DNA of 64,000 bases from Piscirickettsiaceae bacterium (GTDB taxonomy: Bacteria > Pseudomonadota > Gammaproteobacteria > Nitrosococcales > Methylophagaceae): NCBI GenBank assembly GCA_013215825.1, contig JABSQN010000004.1, positions 636,957 through 700,956 of the forward strand, given 5' to 3'. The number at the start of each line of letters is the position of its first letter. Positions within the stretch are counted from its first letter, which is position 1. Below are positions 54,435 through 63,805 of this stretch, piece after piece. Made by a program: the position numbers and the translations under genes. A model generated the notes under the pieces. It ran no database searches and was not told the DNA's origin. It saw only the letters and a list, made by a program, of their open reading frames with translations.

Positions 54435-54845
54435 TTATCCTGCTGCGTCTAATGCATCTTGTGCAGCTTGAATTTGTGATGCAGTCAGTACACCATCTGT
54501 TCCAGCACCTACAATTGCACTAACAAAGCTATCAAAATTAGCCTGTAAAGTAGCAATGTCGACTCCAGATAATACAGCGGCTCCACCCATTAAAACATCT
54601 GTAAACACATCAAATAGAGCTTGCAAACTAGTTATCTCAGCTCCGCTGAAAACCGTTGCTCCCCCAGTCAATACAGCTTCAACCCCATCGAGTGCAGATT
54701 GAGCAGCTTGAATCAGTGTCGTTGATAGCGGAACCGTAGCAGGATCAACTGCTGCTGAATCACCACCTCCACCGCCGCCTCCACATGCTGTTAATGTAAC
54801 TACTAACAGTGATAACACTATTAAACGTAAAGATTTAATTCTCAT
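54435..54845 (-). CDS. Small lipoprotein with poly-Gly spacer and three internal repeats
   Basis: A 136-aa protein with a lipobox LTAC at residue 21 followed directly by seven glycines. The rest has about three units of 27 residues of the type LxGGAxVxSGxxIxxLQAxFDxF, ending in an EF-hand-like AGTDGVLTASQIQAAQDALDA. I do not recognise the family. It is probably an exposed surface lipoprotein. AGGAGG precedes the start. It lies upstream of the T2SS operon, so it could be a surface-exported cargo; that is only inference. Confidence 0.7.
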   Translation of the reverse strand: MRIKSLRLIVLSLLVVTLTACGGGGGGGDSAAVDPATVPLSTTLIQAAQSALDGVEAVLTGGATVFSGAEITSLQALFDVFTDVLMGGAAVLSGVDIATLQANFDSFVSAIVGAGTDGVLTASQIQAAQDALDAAG

Positions 54846-54877
54846 ATTAAAACCTCCTAGATTTTACAAAGTTAGCA

Positions 54878-55636
54878 TTAATCAAAGAGTTCACTCATGA
54901 TTGTGTCATTAACAGCTTCTTCGCCAAAGCCACACTGAGGTTGATTAAAGGCGGCTTCTAAACCTGACCCAATATTATCGTCATATACAATATTATCAGT
55001 TCCATCTTCATCAATACCACCTACGCCCCAATCATATCCTAAATTATCACGTGTACGCATTGCTACGTTATGATCGGCACATGAAGTATCACCACTTACG
55101 CCCACAGCACCTACTAATTCACCTGTTGAAGCATCATATAATGCTAAACCACCACCAAATACATTAACACCACCGACTTTTAAGCCGTTCATTGGATCAT
55201 TAGCTGCACCATTATTTGCTGAGTTTCCACGGTAGGCAACACGAACGTCTACAGGGTTACTATGTTGTAATCCAAATAATGAACCACCGGGTTGTACTGC
55301 TGAGTATAGATTAGCAGTTGATAATGATAGCTGAGCATTACTGAATGCATTAGCAGTATTGGCTTTTTGAGCTGAAATAACACGACTTCCAGGCCATGGA
55401 TCTGCAACAGAATTCTCTGTTCCAGCGTTGATTGATTTAACCACAGCACACACCGCGCCATCACGATTGACTACTGTTCCCCACATATCGAAATCTAAAC
55501 CACCATTAGATACAGATACAGCTGAATCTAACGCAGTTTGAAGTTGTGCATGTGAAACAGGACAATCATTAGCAAATGCACTAGCAGAAGCCATTGATAA
55601 AGTTGCAACAGCAACTAAACTTGCAATTTTTTTCAT
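54878..55636 (-). CDS. Exported GlcG/HbpS-like (DUF336) protein
   Basis: A 252-aa protein with a signal peptide (MKKIASLVAVATLSMASASA, cut before NDCP). The mature part resembles the GlcG/HbpS (PF03928) fold: DMWGTVVNRDGAVCAVV, SAQKANTANAFSN, FGGGLALYD and GAVGVSGDTSCADHNVA. Members bind heme or serve as extracellular sensor partners (HbpS-SenS in Streptomyces). Cys pairs and many small polar residues suggest secretion. Its role here is unknown. An upstream CCCCATAAGTGGGG motif resembles one before the response regulator. Confidence 0.72.
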   Translation of the reverse strand: MKKIASLVAVATLSMASASAFANDCPVSHAQLQTALDSAVSVSNGGLDFDMWGTVVNRDGAVCAVVKSINAGTENSVADPWPGSRVISAQKANTANAFSNAQLSLSTANLYSAVQPGGSLFGLQHSNPVDVRVAYRGNSANNGAANDPMNGLKVGGVNVFGGGLALYDASTGELVGAVGVSGDTSCADHNVAMRTRDNLGYDWGVGGIDEDGTDNIVYDDNIGSGLEAAFNQPQCGFGEEAVNDTIMSELFD

Positions 55637-55751
55637 TATTAAAATCTCCAGAAAGGTTTATGTTTATAAAAAGCCCGAAAACCATTTAACACCTTCATCA
55701 AAGTCTTAAATGAAGCAGGAATAATACTTATAAACATCTATATTTATAACC

Positions 55752-55765
55752 CCCCATAAGTGGGG
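55752..55765. promoter_or_regulatory. CCCCATAAGTGGGG motif between divergent genes
   Basis: CCCC-ATAAGT-GGGG is a short inverted repeat lying 116 bases upstream of the HbpS-like gene and 132 before the LuxR pseudogene. A similar CCCCATAAAGCGGGG lies upstream of the response regulator gene at 63306. Confidence 0.35.
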
Positions 55766-55896
55766 TGGCGGGTGACAAAAAAACACATAACCCAATAAAT
55801 TCAACTGCTTAACCTTGCCCCCTCTATTCACCCACTCTTTGCAGCACTATTTTTAGTGCTAATATTTTAAATATAATTTTACAAAGGTTAAACTCT

Positions 55897-56968
55897 TTGT
55901 ATAAATACGGCCTATATCATTTTATTGACTTGAACAACTTGCTTATATGGGCATTCCTGGTCAGATCTTTGTTGCAAGCGTTACATCATGAAATATCTTC
56001 CTTAGCCAATACTTTTTGCAGGCAAGATGATAGTGGTCAGTTTAATAATATCTACGATGAATCACTAAGCTCTCATGCTATTAATCATTTTATCAATGCG
56101 ATCTCTAATACTTACGGTAGATAATATGTATTCATATACTACTAATTGGGCTGCATCACTCAATACAGTTACAACTACATCAGAGTATTTTTCTGAATGT
56201 AAGAGTGTTGCCACGTTTTATAAACAGATTTTATTACCTATGGGTTTCCGTAATAGTTGCTTTATTCCCATAATCTGCCCTGAACAGGATAAGCGGATAG
56301 GTATTTTAATGATTCACCGTAAAAGCCGTAATGAAGAATTCACTAATAAAGAAAGAATTTATTTAGCAGATGTTGCCAGTCTCATTACTAAGGGATGTAG
56401 CCGTATCAACCAACAAGAGCTAACGACCCTTAAGGGCCATGAACAGGGTTTATTTCTAATTGATTCATCAGGGAAAATAAAAAATAGTTGTACTTTAGGA
56501 GCTAAGCTTTTAATAATGGCTTCGTGTCCGAATTTAATCTAAAAAGCAATCACTCACCCGATAGTCTAAGTTGTTTTAAAAAGTTCACAAATCGTCTACC
56601 AGAGCTATTATCAATCAACTATTCATACATGGAGAGAATTTAAATTATGAACGTTTGTCTTACAGGATATTGATAACCAAGGAGCATCTCAAATTGGTCT
56701 AAGCATTCACTGGCAACAACCCGTTGTATTGAAGCTGTTTCATCGAATTAAACGACTTCAGCTAATAGTCTGCCAAGAGACTATCGCTTTATTTTATGCC
56801 GCAGGAAAAACATTACAACATATTACTGATACTCTTTAATGAAGTTTGTATACGGTGAAAGAGCATATTAAAAACATAATCGTTACGTTGAATATCAAAA
56901 CACGGGCAGACTTAATTGAATTAATCTTATGTAATAAATCATCACTTAACACACAAGAAATCATTTAA
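55897..56968 (+). pseudogene. Decayed LuxR-type regulator with GAF-like domain
   Basis: The remains of one gene are spread over several frames. 55897-56124 encodes an N-terminal helical part. A frameshift near 56120 leads to a GAF-like stretch: FYKQILLPMGFRNSCFIPIICPEQ and IGILMIHRKS up to a stop at 56542. Later comes a LuxR DNA-binding region: ALFYAAGKTLQHITDTL, then two in-frame stops (TAA TGA near 56839), then TVKEHIKNIIVTLNIKTRADLIEL. The intact product would be about 350 aa. It lies divergent from the HbpS-like gene and may once have controlled it. Confidence 0.72.
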
Positions 56969-57028
56969 CTACCGTTAATCCGTGCCATAAAATACTATTA
57001 CTTAATGCGGACTTGCAAGCTTAAAGCT

Positions 57029-57484
57029 TTATTCTTGAAGGATCCACAAACCATCCTGCTGTCGACATGCTACCGAGTTAACACTTATTTCTTTGCTCGC
57101 AGTGATTAATCTAGCTTGATAATCACGACAAAAAACACCTTGTTCACGTTCAAAAATTCTCACTGGCACGACGACTAATTCACCTGATATTACTTGCCAC
57201 TTTGTAGACTGCTTGGTGTAATTATCTTCAAGTACTTTTTGAGCTTTATTTTCATCATTAAGACTAAATGACTGATGAGTTTGAATCGCTAATGCTGATA
57301 GTAGTTGATGTGATGTTTCAATTAGAGGTAGCTCAATAGCTTGCGGCTCTACTTTAGTAGTAGCCGTTTTCTCTGCTGGCTCAGCCTTGTCTGTTCCACC
57401 AAAAATATCATCCAACTTGACAGTTTGACAACCTATTAAACCTAAAAATAATGTACTAAAAAAAAGCCCTTTAATAAGTGACAT
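57029..57484 (-). CDS. Small outer membrane lipoprotein (surface antigen-like)
   Basis: A 151-aa lipoprotein with signal MSLIKGLFFSTLFLGLIGC (lipobox LIGC). The C-terminal part has GVFCRDYQARLITASKEISVNSVACRQQDGLWIL, a cysteine-bounded pattern seen in 16-17 kDa surface antigen lipoproteins. I start at ATG 57484 with AAAGGAAA upstream. The function is unknown. Confidence 0.65.
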   Translation of the reverse strand: MSLIKGLFFSTLFLGLIGCQTVKLDDIFGGTDKAEPAEKTATTKVEPQAIELPLIETSHQLLSALAIQTHQSFSLNDENKAQKVLEDNYTKQSTKWQVISGELVVVPVRIFEREQGVFCRDYQARLITASKEISVNSVACRQQDGLWILQE

Positions 57485-57904
57485 AATATTTCCTTTCAAC
57501 TAAATTCATTGGGGAGGAGTATAAGCCATTGTTAGAAACTAATGTCATTAATACTCTATTTACTATACTGTTATACCGTCTTTCTAATTTCTTCTTAACT
57601 CAAGCTTTTAAGGAAAACAAATAATTTAATTTTCTTCCAATAAAGCTCTAATATTTTCGTGTTTTTTAGTGGCTCAGCTCTTAATTTTCAACTATTCTCA
57701 TTAGGATGTACAAGGAACTTATTTTGAAAAAAAATCTCTGCGCCTAACAATATCAGTGAGAAAGCATAGGCTTTCTACGAACAAGAGATACTAACTATTC
57801 CAAATGTTGGAATATGTCTAGACTCGAAATAGCGTTGACACTCCAGAACTTCTAGAGCATGCTGTTATTTATCCATAATAATTAATAAATTACGAGCATT
57901 TCAC
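57485..57904. other. Intergenic region before the second TonB receptor
   Basis: About 420 AT-rich bases with no reading frame I can support. It contains a perfect 8-3-8 dyad at 57796-57814 and a TTGACA at 57835-57840, 17 bases before a weak -10 (CATGCT). I see no RNA gene or riboswitch. Confidence 0.55.
57796..57814. promoter_or_regulatory. Perfect 8-3-8 palindrome upstream of the TonB receptor
   Basis: TATTCCAA-ATG-TTGGAATA is a perfect 19-base dyad, 90 bases upstream of the receptor start and 20 bases upstream of the TTGACA hexamer. The form and position fit an activator or repressor site. It does not match the Fur consensus. Confidence 0.5.
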
Positions 57905-60178
57905 ATGGAGCCCTTCAAGACTTTTTGTTTAAAAGAGTTTTTTTTAATTATTTCTCTAATATTGATTGGTAGTCACGCGTATGCAGATCAGAATTTAATT
58001 CCAGAATCAGATATTAATGTTCTGGAAGGTATTACTGTCACTGCACAAAAGACGGAACAAAATGCACAAGATGTCGGTATTAGCATCACGACCTTCACAG
58101 AACAGGACATTAAAGAGCTAGCAATTACTTATCCCAAAGATATTGCTAATCATATCCCAAATGTCCAAGTTATTAAAACTGCATTACCTTTTTTTTCAAT
58201 ACGAGGCATGGGGGTTAATGAATTTGCTCCCAATACTGATTCCCCGGTCGCGATACATATAGATGAGATTTATCAAAGCAAAGCATTTCAAATCACAGGT
58301 GCCTTATTTGATATCGAACGTATTGAAGTATTAAAAGGACCTCAGGGGACATTATTTGGACGAAATACAACTGGTGGCTCCGTCAACTTCACCACTAAAA
58401 AACCAACTTTGGAGCATGAGGCCGGAATTACATTAGGCTATAGTCGCTTTGATCGAAAAGAGACAGAGGGCTATATCAGCGGCCCAATTAATAATAATTT
58501 ATTGGGCCGTTTATCCGGATATGCACACCAGTCTTCAGAGGGCCCTAGTCAGAATAGCTTTACTGGTGACGATCTAGGAAAGCTAGATGTGTTTGCAGTA
58601 CGAGGACAATTATTGTGGCTCCCAGATGATGAAAGTGCTCTGCTACTAAATGTTCATGGAGGGGAAGACAATTCTGAACTAATGGCATATGGTGTGCGAG
58701 GTACTTATGATGCGGCTGTATTTCCTGGAACTTTACAACCTTGCTCTGCCTATTTTACTAAATCCTTTTCTGAAAACTCGCCCGGATGTGTTTTGCCATC
58801 AGGCACCGCTGGGGCCGATGATGATCCTTATACAGCCAATGTAAATAGGGCAAACAAACTAAATGATGAAAGTTATGGCGCTTCATTACGATATAGCACC
58901 GACTTTTCTTGGGCAACACTAACTTCCATTACCGCTTATGAATATTATAAACGTGATATGCATGAAGATGATGATGGTTCACCAATCATTGCCTTTGAAG
59001 TAGATTGGTTCAATGAATTAAATGAGTACACCCAAGAAATTAGGCTCAGCTCTCGGAATAGAGATGGTTGGTCTTGGCTCCTGGGCATATTCTTTGAGCA
59101 CGATGATTTGGATGTAGTCAATGTTTTAGATACCGCAGAACATCCTCTCCCAACATTCAATGGACTCACTATCGCCACAAGCTATAGACAATCAAATGAT
59201 TCAATTGCCTTATTTGGTCAAACTGAATATCCATTTATGACAAACTGGACGCTCATAACTGGCCTACGCTATACACGGGAAAAAATACATTTTGATGGTA
59301 TTACTCAGGCTCAACTAGCTGCCTCCCCTACTCTTGGACAAGAAAACAAACTCAGTAGCCCTTTACTTACGTTGGCCAAGCGAGATGATTTCCACGAAAC
59401 CCAAAATATATCCTTTAAATTAGGAATGAACTACCAACCATATAGCAACCAGCTTTACTATGGAAGTGTATCTAGCGGCTTCAAAAGTGGAGGTTTTAAT
59501 GGTGGCTTTGCGTTTTCTACTGAAGAATTTAGCGAGTATAAGCCAGAGGAAATTCTCGCTTTTGAAATTGGTTCAAAAATAACTCTCCTCAATCAAAATT
59601 TACAAATAAATACCTCTGCCTTTTATTATCAGGTGACCAATCCACAGCTAAATGCAGACGGACCAACACCACCAAGCTTGATCACCACTAATGCGGACTC
59701 ATCCCAACATATCGGTGCAGAAGTGGAAGCGTGGTGGCATCCTTTGAGAGGGTTAGATATTAAATTAAATTTAGGTTGGCTCGATGCTGAATACGGTGAT
59801 TTTTTTATTCTAGGACAAAACCAAGAAGGTAATGAGGTCGTTAATAGTCCAGAATGGACGCTGAGTAGTCTTATTCGATATGAATACCCACTATCAAATG
59901 GCATGAAATTGATAAGTCTAGCTGATGCAAGTTATCGTTCAGACCGGCACCTTGAGTCCTCTAATATACTTACCGCACGTGAGCCCGGCTATTGGTTAGT
60001 GAATGCGAGACTAGCATTGGCAACAAGTAATAATGAGTTTGAAATCGGCATCTGGGGTAAAAACATCACCAATGAAAAATATCGCCATTATGTGAATGAT
60101 GTCGCCACCTTGGGTGTTGTAGGTGATTTATGGGATGAACCATTCACTTATGGCATTGATGTAAGCTACCAATTTTGA
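57905..60178 (+). CDS. TonB-dependent receptor, substrate unknown
   Basis: A 757-aa outer membrane receptor. Signal peptide IISLILIGSHAYA, TonB-box-like GITVTAQKTEQ, plug domain (about 45-160) with ERIEVLKGPQGTLFGRNTTGGSVNF, and a barrel ending in DVSYQF with a terminal Phe. This is the FecA-like/sphingomonad-style receptor group common in marine gammaproteobacteria. No riboswitch or Fur box is seen upstream. It is convergent with the hybrid kinase gene, which might regulate it, though this is inference. Confidence 0.87.
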   Translation: MEPFKTFCLKEFFLIISLILIGSHAYADQNLIPESDINVLEGITVTAQKTEQNAQDVGISITTFTEQDIKELAITYPKDIANHIPNVQVIKTALPFFSIRGMGVNEFAPNTDSPVAIHIDEIYQSKAFQITGALFDIERIEVLKGPQGTLFGRNTTGGSVNFTTKKPTLEHEAGITLGYSRFDRKETEGYISGPINNNLLGRLSGYAHQSSEGPSQNSFTGDDLGKLDVFAVRGQLLWLPDDESALLLNVHGGEDNSELMAYGVRGTYDAAVFPGTLQPCSAYFTKSFSENSPGCVLPSGTAGADDDPYTANVNRANKLNDESYGASLRYSTDFSWATLTSITAYEYYKRDMHEDDDGSPIIAFEVDWFNELNEYTQEIRLSSRNRDGWSWLLGIFFEHDDLDVVNVLDTAEHPLPTFNGLTIATSYRQSNDSIALFGQTEYPFMTNWTLITGLRYTREKIHFDGITQAQLAASPTLGQENKLSSPLLTLAKRDDFHETQNISFKLGMNYQPYSNQLYYGSVSSGFKSGGFNGGFAFSTEEFSEYKPEEILAFEIGSKITLLNQNLQINTSAFYYQVTNPQLNADGPTPPSLITTNADSSQHIGAEVEAWWHPLRGLDIKLNLGWLDAEYGDFFILGQNQEGNEVVNSPEWTLSSLIRYEYPLSNGMKLISLADASYRSDRHLESSNILTAREPGYWLVNARLALATSNNEFEIGIWGKNITNEKYRHYVNDVATLGVVGDLWDEPFTYGIDVSYQF

Positions 60179-60278
60179 CTCCGCAAAGTTAATTGTCTTT
60201 TGAAAACACAAGCTGGCGGGGAAAAAGCGCTTAGATAGAAGGCTGTCTAAAAAGACTCACTGAGGCATAATTAAGCCA

Positions 60279-62573
60279 TCAATTATTAAGTTTTACACTA
60301 CTTTGCATATTAATAGCAGCTCTAAGTTTTGCTGGTTTCAGAGGTTTATGCAGAAGCATTAACTTATTGTCTTGAGCCAATTGATGTATGTCTAATGCCG
60401 TATCTCCAGTTACTAAAATAGCGGGGATGTGCTGACTAATTTGCGAACGAAGATGTTTGATAACGTCTATACCAGTGACACTACCTTGAAGGCGATAATC
60501 AGAAATAATCACATCAGGAACAAAGTTTCTACAAATAGCACTCGCTTCATCAATGTTCCTAGCTATTTCGATGTCACATTTCCAGTTAGCAACTAACCGC
60601 TTTGTTGCTACCAATATAGATTCCTCATCATCAATAATAAGTACTTTTTTATTCGCCAACCTATCCGGCAACTCTTCCCGCAACCTTGGCTCTGTCTTGG
60701 AGCCGAAATAAACACGCTGGAGTTTAATCCTTACCATTGTCCCTCGACCTTCACGTGAGTATAGCGAGAACGAATGACCCAATAAATCCATTTCACGAGT
60801 CACTATCGACAAGCCTAAGCCCAAACCTTGTTTACGCTCCAATTCAACATTATTAACTTGGTAAAATTCATCAAAGATATTATCCAGCTCATCTACTGGT
60901 ATACCTATGCCCGTATCCCATATTTCTATCCAGACCTCATCTTTCCTAGGGCGACAATCAATTAAAACCCCACCTTCAACTGTATATTTAATGGCATTAG
61001 TAAGTAAGTTACATACCGCATTTCCCAATAACACACTATCACTATTTACCCACAACGGTTGACCTCTAACATGCAGTTTCAATCCTTTATTTTTCACTTC
61101 TACTTCCATGGTATTTGATAATCGCTTAATCAATTGAAAGACATCAATCGGAGCAATCGATGGCTTAACAATACCTGCATCCAAACGACTTATATCAAGT
61201 AATGAAGTTAATAATTCGCTCAGTGAGGCTATCGATTCTTTCATATAAGAAAGCGTTTCTTCCCCCCTTGCAGTAAGCTTTTCACCGACAAATGCTGCTG
61301 AAAACAATTCTAAAGCATGAACAGGTTGGCGTAAGTCATGGCTGGCAGAAGCCAAAAATCGAGTTTTGCGTTTATTCGCCCCTTCGGCCTTAACCTTTTG
61401 TTGTATAAGCAATCTAACGCGATGATGCAGAAGATAAGAGAATAGAAGCGCTTCAATAATAATGCCGATACCCGACGAGTGAAATGTAAACTCATTAAGC
61501 GGCAAAAATCCCATAAACATAAGTACGACTATGACCATGCCGATAATATAAGCAAGATAGGCTAAAGAAAACATTCCAACCAATGGGTTCTTGTCTTTGA
61601 ACAGCGTCACTATCATATAGCCTAAAACGATAAATGAATAAGCAAAGACAATAAAAACAAGTTGGCTAGCCAAACTTAAGTTAAACAACACTGCAATCAG
61701 AACATCTAATATCGACAAGATGACTACCCAATTTAATAAGCGATGAATAGTTGGGTACTCTTTTTTTGTATTAATAATTTCTTGAACAAACAATACTAGA
61801 AAAACCGAACCGATAATGGCGGTGATATTCAACCAATAGACATATGCACCATATACTTGAAAGTGATGAAAAATGATCCCGTAATAATACGCAAGTCCAA
61901 CGGCAGCATTAACAAGGTAAAGTGCATAAAAAACAAACTCTCTTCTTCGGATGAAGGAATAAAGTAATAAGTTGTATATTGCCATAGTGAAAAGAACAAC
62001 CACAATGATGTTTGAGTAGAAATCATTGTTAATTAATGCTTGCACAGACGATTTTTCATCATGTATCTCAATATCAATACATTGATACGCTAAACTTTTG
62101 TTTTTTATATAGACCGTTTTGCTGTCATTCGGAGGTATGGCCAATGGATAAACAATTATACTTCCTGAAAGCTTATCCCCAACCTGTTTGTCGAAGAAGT
62201 CATAATGATGTGTTTTAATCGCATCTTCATCCGTAACATCATATATATCCACCTGTTTACTCAGATTCCCTCGATTATTATGTAAAAATAAATCAGCTGG
62301 AGAATTAAGAAAATTAGCCACCGTGACTTTGTACCATATCGTGCTGCTATTTAAGCTGAAACACTGTTTGTTAGTGCTAGGGCTATAGACTGAATGGATA
62401 GCTTCATTAATGGATAATTTTTGTTTATTATCTAGCAGGTATTCCACCGAAACTTGTATTGATTTCTCTAATCCATCTTGGGCTTCAGCATGCAGCTGAC
62501 CATGTACTCCTGTAGATAGAAAAACAATAAATGTTATGACTAATCTAAACATACGTTGATAGTCTGATGACAT
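60279..62573 (-). CDS. Hybrid sensor histidine kinase with 7TMR-DISM input and C-terminal receiver
   Basis: A 764-aa membrane kinase. Order: signal/helix near 15, periplasmic DISMED2 domain (about 35-170), seven membrane helices (about 185-385), HisKA with H412 in ASASHDLRQPVHALELF, HATPase with NLLTNAIKYT and IEIWDTGIGIP, and a receiver domain (KKVLIIDDEES, DVIISDYRL, HKPLKPAKL). DISM sensors read small molecules such as carbohydrates or lipids. It starts nine bases after the response regulator stop, so they form an operon. The signal is unknown. Confidence 0.9.
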   Translation of the reverse strand: MSSDYQRMFRLVITFIVFLSTGVHGQLHAEAQDGLEKSIQVSVEYLLDNKQKLSINEAIHSVYSPSTNKQCFSLNSSTIWYKVTVANFLNSPADLFLHNNRGNLSKQVDIYDVTDEDAIKTHHYDFFDKQVGDKLSGSIIVYPLAIPPNDSKTVYIKNKSLAYQCIDIEIHDEKSSVQALINNDFYSNIIVVVLFTMAIYNLLLYSFIRRREFVFYALYLVNAAVGLAYYYGIIFHHFQVYGAYVYWLNITAIIGSVFLVLFVQEIINTKKEYPTIHRLLNWVVILSILDVLIAVLFNLSLASQLVFIVFAYSFIVLGYMIVTLFKDKNPLVGMFSLAYLAYIIGMVIVVLMFMGFLPLNEFTFHSSGIGIIIEALLFSYLLHHRVRLLIQQKVKAEGANKRKTRFLASASHDLRQPVHALELFSAAFVGEKLTARGEETLSYMKESIASLSELLTSLLDISRLDAGIVKPSIAPIDVFQLIKRLSNTMEVEVKNKGLKLHVRGQPLWVNSDSVLLGNAVCNLLTNAIKYTVEGGVLIDCRPRKDEVWIEIWDTGIGIPVDELDNIFDEFYQVNNVELERKQGLGLGLSIVTREMDLLGHSFSLYSREGRGTMVRIKLQRVYFGSKTEPRLREELPDRLANKKVLIIDDEESILVATKRLVANWKCDIEIARNIDEASAICRNFVPDVIISDYRLQGSVTGIDVIKHLRSQISQHIPAILVTGDTALDIHQLAQDNKLMLLHKPLKPAKLRAAINMQSSVKLNN

Positions 62574-62582
62574 GGAGAAAGG

Positions 62583-63227
62583 TTAAGTGCTTAAACTAAA
62601 GAAGTGTAATTGACGAGCAGTTTGAATAAGTTCAGTACGGTTATGAACGTTGAATCGTGAAAACAGTTCTTTGATATAACCTTTAACGGTGTGTTCACTT
62701 AATTCAAGTAAGTGACTGACTTCGGGGGTAGTACAACCTTTTTCGATTAGCTGTAATACCTCATATAGGCGAGGTGAAAGGGAAATCTTTTCCTCCCCAT
62801 CATTAGATGTAATAGTTTTTGTATTCTTTAATGAGTCGACCCAATTTTCTGGCAGGTACTCATTACCTTGTAGAATCATTTCTATAGCAAAATTTAAATC
62901 CGCTGATGTTGATGATTTTGGTAAATAGCCTAGCGCTCCAAGAGATAGTGCCATTTGTACATCGGCAGAATTTTCTGAAGCAGAAACAACTAAAACGGGT
63001 ATTGCTTGATTGTTCTCGCAAAGCTTTTTAAGGACGGCTGGAGCGCCACCATGAGGCATGCGAACATCAAGTAATATAATGTCAATATCATCATGTCCTG
63101 AAATTATATCGAACGCATCGCTAATTTTATGTGCTGCAAAAATATGACTACCTACAAACAATTGATTAAGTATCGTCCTCATACCTTCGAGATAAAGTTG
63201 ATGGTCATCAATTATTAGGATTTTCAT
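62583..63227 (-). CDS. NarL/LuxR-type response regulator
   Basis: A 214-aa regulator with an N-terminal receiver (KILIIDDHQLYLEGM, phosphoacceptor D54 in ILLDVRMP, K in LPKSSTSADL) and a C-terminal LuxR HTH (LSPRLYEVLQLIEKGCTTPEVSHLLELSEHTVKGYIKELF). I start at ATG 63227; a TTG three codons upstream is in frame. It is the partner of the kinase gene after it. Targets are unknown, but a CCCCATAA-type motif lies 79 bases upstream. Confidence 0.9.
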   Translation of the reverse strand: MKILIIDDHQLYLEGMRTILNQLFVGSHIFAAHKISDAFDIISGHDDIDIILLDVRMPHGGAPAVLKKLCENNQAIPVLVVSASENSADVQMALSLGALGYLPKSSTSADLNFAIEMILQGNEYLPENWVDSLKNTKTITSNDGEEKISLSPRLYEVLQLIEKGCTTPEVSHLLELSEHTVKGYIKELFSRFNVHNRTELIQTARQLHFFSLST

Positions 63228-63587
63228 AGTCAGCAAACCTAGTCTATTTGTCTATTAAACATATCTTTATGTATGAGTATATACATAAATTGACACTTTA
63301 GTTCACCCCATAAAGCGGGGGCATCCCCACTAGCCAACAAGGCTCTCAGCTAACTCCATAGACAAATCCTGCTCTCTAACTGCTATGATTCAGCCCTCGC
63401 GTATACTGAGAAACATAAGTAACAGTAGGAATTACACCTTAATCCCCCTCGGGGATTGCAGTTTGTAGTATAAAAATCTCGACTTTGGTAGACAGTTTAT
63501 ACTGATTGTAGTGGTCCACTACAGCTTCTACAGATCCAAGGCAAAAAAATACCCAGACCTATAAAGGACTGGGTATTTTAGTATTAA
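63228..63587. other. Intergenic region between the response regulator and 5S rRNA
   Basis: About 360 bases without a convincing gene. It holds CCCCATAAAGCGGGG at 63306-63320, a perfect stem AATCCCC-CTC-GGGGATT at 63441-63457, a palindrome TGTAGTGG-T-CCACTACA at 63507-63523, and the rRNA terminator at the right. No tRNA is visible. Confidence 0.6.
63543..63582 (-). terminator. rRNA operon terminator
   Basis: On the minus strand AAATACCCAG pairs with CTGGGTATTT, extended by a CC/GG inner pair, and a run of seven T follows. It sits six bases past the 5S 3' end and is a strong intrinsic terminator. Confidence 0.9.
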
Positions 63588-63705
63588 AGCCTGGCAGTGA
63601 CCTACTTTCACATGGGAACTCCCACACTATCATCGGCGCTAAGTCGTTTCACTGCTGAGTTCGGGATGGGATCAGGTGGGACCAACTCGCTATGGCCGCC
63701 AGGCA
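63588..63705 (-). rRNA. rrf: 5S ribosomal RNA
   Basis: The minus strand reads TGCCTGGCGGCCATAGCGAG at its start and ends with CACTGCCAGGC; the two ends pair as helix I. Internal landmarks CCCATCCCGAACTC and GTAGGTCA are typical of 5S rRNA. The length is about 118 bases. It is the last gene of an rRNA operon read leftward. Confidence 0.96.
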
Positions 63706-63805
63706 TAACTGGTGTGTTAGCGTTAGCTAACTAATCTGGGAAGTAAATAAGAAGTTCTTCTAAATAAGAATAATGTCTAGCGAACCCCAAGTTACCTTGG
63801 GGTTA

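Noticed and set aside
57834..57862. Firm promoter for the second TonB receptor
   Set aside because: TTGACA is perfect, but the matching -10 (CATGCT) fits only half of the consensus, so I list it as a candidate only.
63441..63523. Small RNA gene in the region before 5S
   Set aside because: Two stable hairpins are present but no promoter or conserved RNA family is recognisable.
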